NCBI RefSeq assembly: GCF_954871325.1
Contig: NC_088777.1
Span: 6,177,366-6,241,365 of the forward strand
DNA from: Gordionus sp. m RMFG-2023
Taxonomy: Eukaryota > Nematomorpha > Gordioida > Chordodea > Parachordodidae
DNA length: 64,000 nucleotides
Direction of reading: 5' to 3'
A program made the translations under genes and the position numbers. Positions 57,544-64,000 of the stretch are shown piece by piece. Numbering within the stretch: the first letter of the stretch is position 1; the number at the start of each line of letters is the position of its first letter. The notes under the pieces were generated by a model that did not search any database, was not told the origin of the DNA, and saw only the letters and a list, made by a program, of their open reading frames with translations.

Positions 57544-57669
57544 CTAGGTTTAGCCTAAAAATCGGCTAAAACTAATTAGGAGCCTATTAATAGGATAAAA
57601 CTAAATTAGTCAAAAATTCTGCATCGGCTAATAGTACGTCATCGTTCCGTAAGATATGGCTGCCTAGTA
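57544..57669 (-). repeat. Inverted repeat arm A (TAGGCAG...GCCGATTTTTAGG)
   Basis: The minus strand of this segment (CTAGGCAGCCATATCTTACG, ATTAGCCGATG, TTTTAGCCGATTTTTAGGCT) matches 61379-61475 on the plus strand. The two arms enclose 3.7 kb with other repeats and the LINE relic. Confidence 0.65.
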
Positions 57670-58141
57670 TTAATTGTTTTTATTTATTTTAGTAAAATAA
57701 TTTATTTTATTTATAATTAATGTAAATATTTTATTACAAATAAACATCATAATATGATTTAATATTTTTTTATTTAGATTATTACATTATGAAATAAAAA
57801 TATTTTTTTAATAAAAAAAATGATGTGCTTATTGTAATATTGTTTTTGTTACAATTTATTAGTGATTTTCACGCCTAAAATTTTAAGCAAAAAATATTTT
57901 TTGAAGTTCAAAAAGATATTTAAACATATTTTGATTTGATAAGAATTTTAAATCTTCTTTGTAAATAAATCTTTTTTGTAAATTTTATTATATTTTGTAA
58001 TTTTTTTATCATTTTTGTAAAATTATCTATTTTGATAAGTATATTAATAGAGGTTGTTTTTTCTAAATAATTTTAAAAAAATATATATTAAACTTTTTTT
58101 ATGTTATTTATAATGATCTTTTTAAGGATAATATTTTAATA

Positions 58142-59640
58142 TGACAATTGTCATATTCGTTATTTTTTAACATTTTTGAAATTTTAGGGTAATTTATATT
58201 GCAAAGATGTTAAATTATAAATTCCATGAAGATGTTCATGGAAAAATGACAATTATCATAATGGGTTTTAAATTCTAGATTTATTTTGACGCTAATGGGC
58301 AAAAATATGTATTATTAACATGTTATATTAAAATTTCAATTAAGATGTACCATATAAAAGTAAAAATTGTCATAATCGTAATTTTTTATGTTTTTTTAAA
58401 TTTTTTAAGGAAAATGGGTCAAAATATGCCAAAATGTTTAGATAAAATTTCATGAAGATGTACCATAGATAACTGACAATTGTCATAATCGTTATTTTTT
58501 ATTTTTCTATTTTTTTTGACTCAAATGGGTAAAAATATAGATTGTAAAAATGTTAAATTAAAAATTGAATGATGATGTACCATCGATAGGCCGGGACGAT
58601 AACTCTCCTTCTAAAAAAATGGGTTCGAATTTGGGTTTGGGTTCAGTGAAAAAGTTCAGAGCTTGGAGATCAGAAAAAAAGTGACTTATTAAAATTAGTT
58701 AAAATAATAGAAACATCATTTCTTAAAAAATTTATTTTAATTAGTATCCTCATAAAAATAATTATCATCATAATTATAATTTATTATATATCGTCGGTCT
58801 AGAAAAGTGCTGCACTCTACATTCTCAAAATATTTGAGTTAGAAGTGGATAATAACTTATTTATTCCCAATATAAATATAAATAAAAACTAGATAAAAAA
58901 TAATAATTTTTGCTAAAATTATTGTCAAAATTGATCAATAAATTTTTCCTATAATTGATTAAATTTTAATTTTGATTTTTTCATTTTAAACATTCAAAAT
59001 TTTTGAATTTAATAACTTATTTATTCCCAATATATATAAAAATAAAAACTAGATTAAAAAATATTAATTTTTTCGCAAGTTATTGTCAAAATTGATCAAT
59101 AAGTTTTTCCTATATTTAATTTTAAACTTGTTGATTTTCTCAATTTAAACATTTGAATAAGTGGAGCACTCCATTTCTAAACCGAATAATACTACAATAT
59201 AATTTAAAAAATTATTAAATATAACAAAAATAATTATTGTTTTGAATAAGAACTCTTTTTAAATAGGAAATCTTTTATAAATAAAAATCGTAAATTACAT
59301 GTTTTTTATATTATATTATTTTTAACGTAAATTTAAAATAAATAGAATGAAAGTTTAAAATAAAAAAAATAAAATTTTTAAAATTAAAAAAAAATACTTG
59401 AACCCTGAAACCTAAATTAAAAAAAGTGTCTCGGTTCGGGTTTGGTGAAATATTGATTCGGGAGGATTCAGGTGGGTTCGGATTCTCGTCCCTGTCGATA
59501 AGTGACAATTTTCATAATAGTTATTTTTAAAGTTTTTTGAATTTTTTTGACGCTAATGGATTATAAAAAAATAGATTGTATGTTTATAAACATCAAAATC
59601 TTAACTTAAATTTATAGGATGTTGATTTTATCATATTGAT
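58142..59640 (+). repeat. Tandem repeat of about 105-117 bp, 5 units, split by a hAT element
   Basis: Units begin with TGACAATTGTCATAATCGTT or variants at 58142, 58247, 58361, 58474 and 59503. Each continues with TTTTTTGACNCNAATGGG, AAAAATATAGATTGTA and GATGATGTACCAT. Removing the 904-bp insertion and one copy of its target duplication restores a 117-bp spacing between the last two units. The start TGACAATTGTCA is palindromic. No ORF. Confidence 0.85.
58591..59494. mobile_element. hAT-like element inside the tandem repeat
   Basis: The element is 904 bp with inverted ends CCGGGACGATAA (left) and CAGGGACGAGAA (inverted right), and near-perfect 8-bp direct repeats TCGATAGG (58583-58590) and TCGATAAG (59495-59502). 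Subterminal GGGTTCGAATTTGGGTTTGG and, at the right, GGGTTCGGATTC recall the 32852 element. It contains an internal direct repeat (AATAACTTATTTATTCCCAA at about 58850 and 59010). No transposase. Confidence 0.85.
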
Positions 59641-59825
59641 AAATAATATTCATATGGTTTTTAAGTTCTTTTCATAAAAATCTTACCCTGAATTCGGACT
59701 CAATGCGATTTCGCGTTTATATACAAAATTTTGCTAACTGTGAATGCATAGTTATATACATTAATAGTTTTAGAATCATATATACATTAATAGTTTTAGA
59801 ATCATATATATTTTCTATTATAGAA

Positions 59826-61020
59826 TTTCATTTATATCCCTAGATTTCTTTTCTCCCTGTTTGGCTAATCTGTATATTTTATTTTGCCCCTCTTTAATAA
59901 GTAGTTCTTCGTAATCGTATGGCATTGCTTTGGCTCTAGCCACCGCCTTTGTAGCTATTCTTTTGGATTTTTTGCATTTTGTCTATCATCTGGGTTTTTG
60001 GATTTGTACCATATTTTATGTAGGGCTCACCACCATAGTTTTTTGTATGATTTGTTGCCTCCTCTTGTCAAGCCTAGTGTCGATTTGGCAGTGCTATTTG
60101 GTCCACATTTTTTCACGACTTGTAAAGAATCTATTGTTTCAATGTTTTCATTGAAAAGGCATTTCATTGATTTTAATCTACCCCATTTGATGCATGTTTC
60201 AAGGTTTATGTTTTGAGTGGATTTATTTGTGAGGTGTAAATCTGTGACTAGATTGTGTTTGCACGGCAATATCTTCTCCTGGGATGACTTTGCAGTGTAT
60301 TACATCTTTTAATCTTCTGCGAGAATCCTCTGCAAGAGATAAGCATGTTCTATCTGTGTTTTTCTTGTACCACTTTCATATGTTACTAAATAACTGTCTT
60401 TTTTCCTATAGTAGGTGTTGGTTAAGGCTAGGTCAAAGGCTTGCGTAAATTTCAGTACATGCTCTCCTTCATTATTTTTTTCTCCATATCCAAAACCAAC
60501 ATGATGCCTTTTGTAACTATTTCTTGCTTTTCCCACATGCGCATTTAAGTCACCACCTATTATGACTAGGTCATCTTTAGGAATTTCTATTATAGCTTCA
60601 TCAAGGATAGCTCTAAAGTCATCTTTCTCTTCTTTTCTGCAACCCGTTTGAGGAGCATATACTGAAAGGATGTGAGTTTAATTTTCATTAGTCTCTCAGA
60701 GATTCAGTTAACTTCTACCACTGAGGAGGTTAGATCTTGATTGGGGATGATGCCGACATCGTTCCTATTACTAACAATTTTATTATAGTACAATTTATAT
60801 ACATTACCAATCATTAGAGTCTTCTTACCTTTCAATTTAGTCTCTTGTAAGCATGCTATATTAACCTTTCTCTTTTTGATGCTAATTCTCTCGTCTTACC
60901 TTTAGGTGTACCAATATAACTTGCTAACCTTGTCTTCTTTGCTTTGACCTTTATTTTACTTTTCACAGATGGAGGTTTACACCCTGCGCGTCGCACGGAG
61001 GTAACGCCCTAGCTTTCATA
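59826..61020 (-). pseudogene. RTE-type LINE, endonuclease and linker, 3'-truncated
   Basis: Reading on the minus strand from about 60960: TRLASYIGTPKGKTREL, then NIACLQETKLKGKK (catalytic Glu in QETK), NRNDVGIIPNQDL, VVEV, and APQTGCRKEEKDDFRAILDE followed by AIIEIPKDDLVIIGGDLNAH (GDLNAHVG, catalytic Asp/Asn, about 60560). The ORF at 60309-60536 continues with GFGYGEKNNEGEHVLKFTQA and SYLVTYESGTRKTQIEH; the usual SQIDY Asp is Glu here. The linker toward RT follows: SMKCLFNENIETIDSLQVVK, LTRGGNKSYKKLWW, then KAVARAKA-like text to about 59826. The order is that of RTE/BovB-like APE endonucleases. Several frameshifts. The RT domain is missing: the 5' part is kept, the reverse of normal LINE truncation. 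Confidence 0.88.
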
Positions 61021-61186
61021 TTCATATTTTCCTTCCTTCATTTAGTTTATTGGACAAGTATCTTAGCACCCGGCTCTCCAAGCCTGTCAGTGACCGTGGT
61101 GTTATCTCTAAGCTCCAAAATTTATCTTACCATATTCTTTACACATCAGCCATCGAAGAAAAACCTGAAAATTTTTACGTTCCTTA

Positions 61187-61250
61187 TCAGGATAGAACCT
61201 GGTAGCTTCTGTTTCCAAGCATACATCACAACCCACTAGGCCACCCCGAC
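61187..61250 (-). ncRNA. tRNA-like (Pol III A/B box) sequence upstream of the LINE
   Basis: On the minus strand, GGGGTGGCCTAGTGGGTTGT contains an A box (TGGCCTAGTGG), followed about 40 bases later by a B box (GGTTCTATCCT). This looks like a tRNA-derived head of a SINE or of the LINE 5' region, about 170 bp upstream of the endonuclease reading. It does not fold as a complete tRNA on inspection (no clear acceptor stem or CCA-proximal pairing), so it is not called a tRNA gene. Confidence 0.5.
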
Positions 61251-61378
61251 GACATAATATAATAATATAAATAAAAAACATTAAATCATACATGATGTTT
61301 ATTTGTTGATAATAATAAAATATTTACATTAAATATAAATAATAAATTATTTTACTAAAATAAATAAATAATAATTAA

Positions 61379-61475
61379 TGCTAGGCAGTCATATCTTACG
61401 GGCTGACGGACGATTAGCTGATGAAGAAATTTTTACTATTTAGTTTTAGCCGATTTTTAGACTAAGCCTAATTAG
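61379..61475 (+). repeat. Inverted repeat arm B
   Basis: CTAGGCAGTCATATCTTACG, ATTAGCTGATG and TTTTAGCCGATTTTTAGACT are the inverse of arm A at 57544-57669. CTAGGCAG also recurs at 61614-61621. Confidence 0.65.
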
Positions 61476-61555
61476 GTTTGGCTGATTTTTAGGCTATCTA
61501 TTTATGTTTCGTCGATTTTTAGGTTAAACCTAATTAAGCCTAGCTGATTTTTTTT
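61441..61555 (+). repeat. Minisatellite, about 4 units of 30-33 bp
   Basis: Units TTTAGCCGATTTTTAGACTA, TTTGGCTGATTTTTAGGCTA, TTTCGTCGATTTTTAGGTTA and CCTAGCTGATTTTTTTTACC follow each other, the first and third with AACCTAATTA-type tails. It overlaps arm B. Confidence 0.65.
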
Positions 61556-62088
61556 ACCTAAAATATCGGCATTGCCGTTTTGTAGTCGGCCGAAATTAGC
61601 AGATTACGCAACACTAGGCAGCACTTCAATATTATTAATATTTTTTCCAATATAATATCGCTGCATGTTTAATTTAGATAATTATGGATGTTATATGTAA
61701 TTGTTTCTATATGCTATAATCCAAAGTTTTGTTAACAAACAAGGAAGATAAAAAAACATTTAAAATCATCTATCTACTACATCACTCAACAAATTGGCAT
61801 TTTTCTCCTTTAATATAAAAATTTTTTAAATTATTTATGCTTAAAATTGTTAATTATTATATGATTTGATTGATTTTTATGTTATAATAGATTTCTCATA
61901 AAATCATATTTTGCTAATTTTAATATAGTTTTATAAATGGATTGATAATTTGAAAACCTTTACAAAAATTTAATGAATCTTAAACAAATTATTTAAAAAT
62001 CTATTGTAAGAACCTATAAATAAAAATGTTATAAATAGTTTTCTTCTATAAAATTAATAAATTTATTAAATATATTTTTTAAATATAG

Positions 62089-62791
62089 TGTTTATTCATG
62101 GATTAACATTTGAAGTGGATTCAAACTGTGAAGCTGCTTATTTAATTATCCCGATTAATATGGAGTAAATTATTATTTTAGAATTTATTAACAAGTTAAA
62201 TTTATTTAAAAATATATTATCTTAGTTTTCTTTAAACCTTTAGATGTAAAGTAAGTTTAATGAACCCTTATAAAAGTTCAAAGACCTCACACATTTTGAA
62301 GCAAAACATGAAACTCGTGACACTTGGGATTAGAGATCCTAGTTATAATGAATATGATCCGATTGATTCTCCGACAATTGAAATTAATTATGTAAAGCAA
62401 TGGAAAAATGGTTTATACTATAAAGTAAGAACAGATGATAGTTCCAAAGCTTTGATATCGGTATGTATAGAGTATATAGTGTATTTATTATTAAATATTA
62501 TTAACTAGTTGCTGATACTTTTGTTATTATAAGAGAAAATATATATATGATAATTTAAATTAATTAGAAATATTATAAGATTTATTATATTATTGAACCT
62601 TTGTTACTTATTATTTTTACACTTTTCAGAATAATTTTTTCTAAATATTATTGATAGTATCAAATTAATTTTGAATTAACTTTATTATATTAATTAATAA
62701 TATATTATAGGTAATATTATGCAAAAAATATGTATACCAATCAAATATTGCTAGCGACGAATACCATATTTGGAAAAAAAAATATCCATAA
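62089..62791 (+). CDS. 3' part of an unrecognised host gene, three exons
   Basis: Exon 62089-62164 follows an acceptor (TTTTTTAAATATAG) and reads FIHGLTFEVDSNCEAAYLII followed by PINM. An intron (62165-62243, 79 bp, GTAAAT to ACCTTTAG) joins a split GAA codon to exon 62244-62460: CKVSLMNPYKSSKTSHILKQ, later LVTLGIRDPSYNEYDPIDSP and WKNGLYYKVRTDDSSKALIS. The donor GTATGT opens a 250-bp intron to 62710 (TATATTATAG). The last exon 62711-62791 gives VILCKKYVYQSNIASDEYHI, then WKKKYP and a stop. All joins keep frame. About 123 residues are visible, mixed beta-type composition, no membrane segment or known motif. The 5' exons were not found upstream, where only short frames occur; 62258 has an in-frame ATG. 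The next-best evidence of a working host gene in the window. Confidence 0.6.
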
Positions 62792-63068
62792 AATTTAAAT
62801 ATATTCCTGCAACTTTAATGAGCATCTGATTAGCCTGATAAAAGTGTGAAAGCTTTTGAAAAATTAAATTTAAGAAATTATCGTTAGGGTTGTTTGGAGA
62901 TGGATATGAATACCATGTGTAATGGCTTATTTGTAACCTCAGTTGATTCAGATACCGATTAGAGGGTAAAGAAAATCATGGCTGGACAATCCTTAATTTT
63001 TGAAGATATTATTTTCCACAGAAGGGAAAATTCCTTTCGAATTGTGATTGTTGAACGTCCTTATTCGC

Positions 63069-63263
63069 ATTGTTAAACGGCCCGATTTTTAAAAACTGTA
63101 CCCAAATATTTTACATTAAAAATATTACGCAATTCTATAGGCTTTGTTTATTAGTGGCAGAAAGATTTGAACATCTAATATCCAAATCTCTACTTTAGCT
63201 TATTATTATTTCGACTAAATTTTTAATTTAAAATTGGCTAAATCCAGACGTTTAGCAACATAC
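63069..63263. mobile_element. MITE with GTTGTTAAAC-type ends, copy 4, decayed
   Basis: The left end ATTGTTAAACGGCCCGATTTTT followed by AAAAACTG closely matches the family. The right end is a weak inverse (CCAGACGTTTAGCAACATA). The rest is AT-rich. Confidence 0.5.
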
Positions 63264-64000
63264 TACCAATGACATATATAATACCTAGACTGATGATTAA
63301 TTCATTAAAATGCATTTTTAAGCGTCGTTAAAAGCAAATGAGCTGGACCCGCTATTTTGGTAACCCTTATGATAATTATTCTCATGTTAAAAACTACTAT
63401 TAAATTGGTAACTTGCTTCTTTATTTATCTCGATGATCAGGCAATTCTTTAATAAAGTTTGCATCAGATATAGGAATAAATTAGGCTCTCGTTTAAAATT
63501 TTAATAATGATTACTGTAACCAAGATGGCGTCCTCAGCTGATTTGCATTGATGTACGCTTTTAATGAATGAATCGTCAGTCTAGGTTTATTATATGTCAT
63601 AGCATACTACTTATTTATTTTTGGAATTTATTGATTTTGTGTCAAAGAGTAATGGCCTGATGGATTCGGAAGCCAATCCATAAGAAATTTTATTATAAAA
63701 TTTTATCAGGTTTTGTAGGATTGTGAGTTGGCTTGTTATGAGGAAAGCTGTGTGGTCATTGAGCATGATTGGAATAAGATTAAGCTTGTATATTCCCTAG
63801 CTAGCTGGTTTATTAGCTTAGTTTATAAACTTGCTTGGTAATTTGTGAAATTACTGTTTTATTTTGTAAAATAATTAAGCTAGATAATTTGTAAATCAGC
63901 TCATTATTTAGCAAGTTAGCTACTTTGAAAATTGTCTAAGCCTCTGAAGTTAATATTCACCATCTAATTTGTAAATCAGCTTATTTGTTTGTATACAAAT
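63264..64000. other. AT-rich right end, nothing coding
   Basis: No ORF or TE end recognised. The motif AATTTGTAAATCAGCT occurs twice (63889 and 63966), and TAGC/AGCT-rich text lies around 63790-63930, possibly a degenerate local repeat. Confidence 0.4.

Noticed and set aside
61187-61250. A true tRNA gene
   Set aside because: The A and B boxes are present but no acceptor stem or complete cloverleaf could be drawn. A tRNA-derived repeat is more likely.
61379-61621. CTAGGCAG at 61381 and 61614 as an 8-bp target duplication
   Set aside because: The same octamer is part of the other inverted arm at 57660-57667, so it belongs to the repeat itself.

Overview
This window is extremely AT-rich eukaryotic DNA (A+T roughly four-fifths by eye) with very few intact host genes and many transposable elements (TEs). 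Spliceosomal introns of about 45-80 bp are visible in a hAT transposase relic and in a host gene near the right end. The TE set is Ty3/gypsy, an RTE-type LINE, hAT elements and MITEs, an IS630/Tc1-mariner element, and relics of animal-type reverse transcriptases. Together these suggest a TE-rich, AT-rich metazoan, plausibly a parasite such as a myxozoan or other reduced animal. The taxon cannot be fixed from the sequence alone.

Layout. 1-388 is a (CTAT)n microsatellite. 1035-2115 is a GC-richer reverse-transcriptase pseudogene. 3689-5670 is an IS630/mariner-like element with inverted repeats of about 350-400 bp. 5738-6130 is a tandem repeat. 7860-8935 (minus) is a decayed ORF of unknown nature. 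From about 10.3 to 45 kb lies the main feature: at least 23 tiny exons (15-57 nt, most 27 nt) on the plus strand. All are multiples of three and all are phase 1. Each sits in a similar intron block, and the encoded 5-19 residue peptides are rich in Thr, Ser and Pro (for example VTTSLPPPQ). A possible first exon with a weak signal peptide is at 13984-14095. The architecture resembles the micro-exon genes (MEGs) of schistosomes. About ten decayed exons and many TEs lie between the intact ones.

Elements inside this array are a Ty3/gypsy element with identical 327-bp LTRs (16390-22030) followed by a partial second copy, a hAT element (23272-24021) holding a smaller MITE, an RNase H-like retroelement relic (24440-25435), a hAT transposase relic (27450-28180), and a hAT element (32852-34120) holding a nested insertion.

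The right third holds a decayed second Ty3/gypsy element (46851-51355) with a 400-bp hAT MITE inserted in its integrase, a 100-bp relative of that MITE (53260-53359), a GGCCCGG-rich repeat, a tandem repeat of about 110 bp split by a hAT element (58591-59494), a 3'-truncated RTE LINE with a tRNA-like sequence upstream, and the last three exons of an unrecognised host gene (62089-62791).

No rRNA, CRISPR array or ordinary multi-gene neighbourhood was seen. Most remaining stretches are AT-rich sequence with nothing recognisable.
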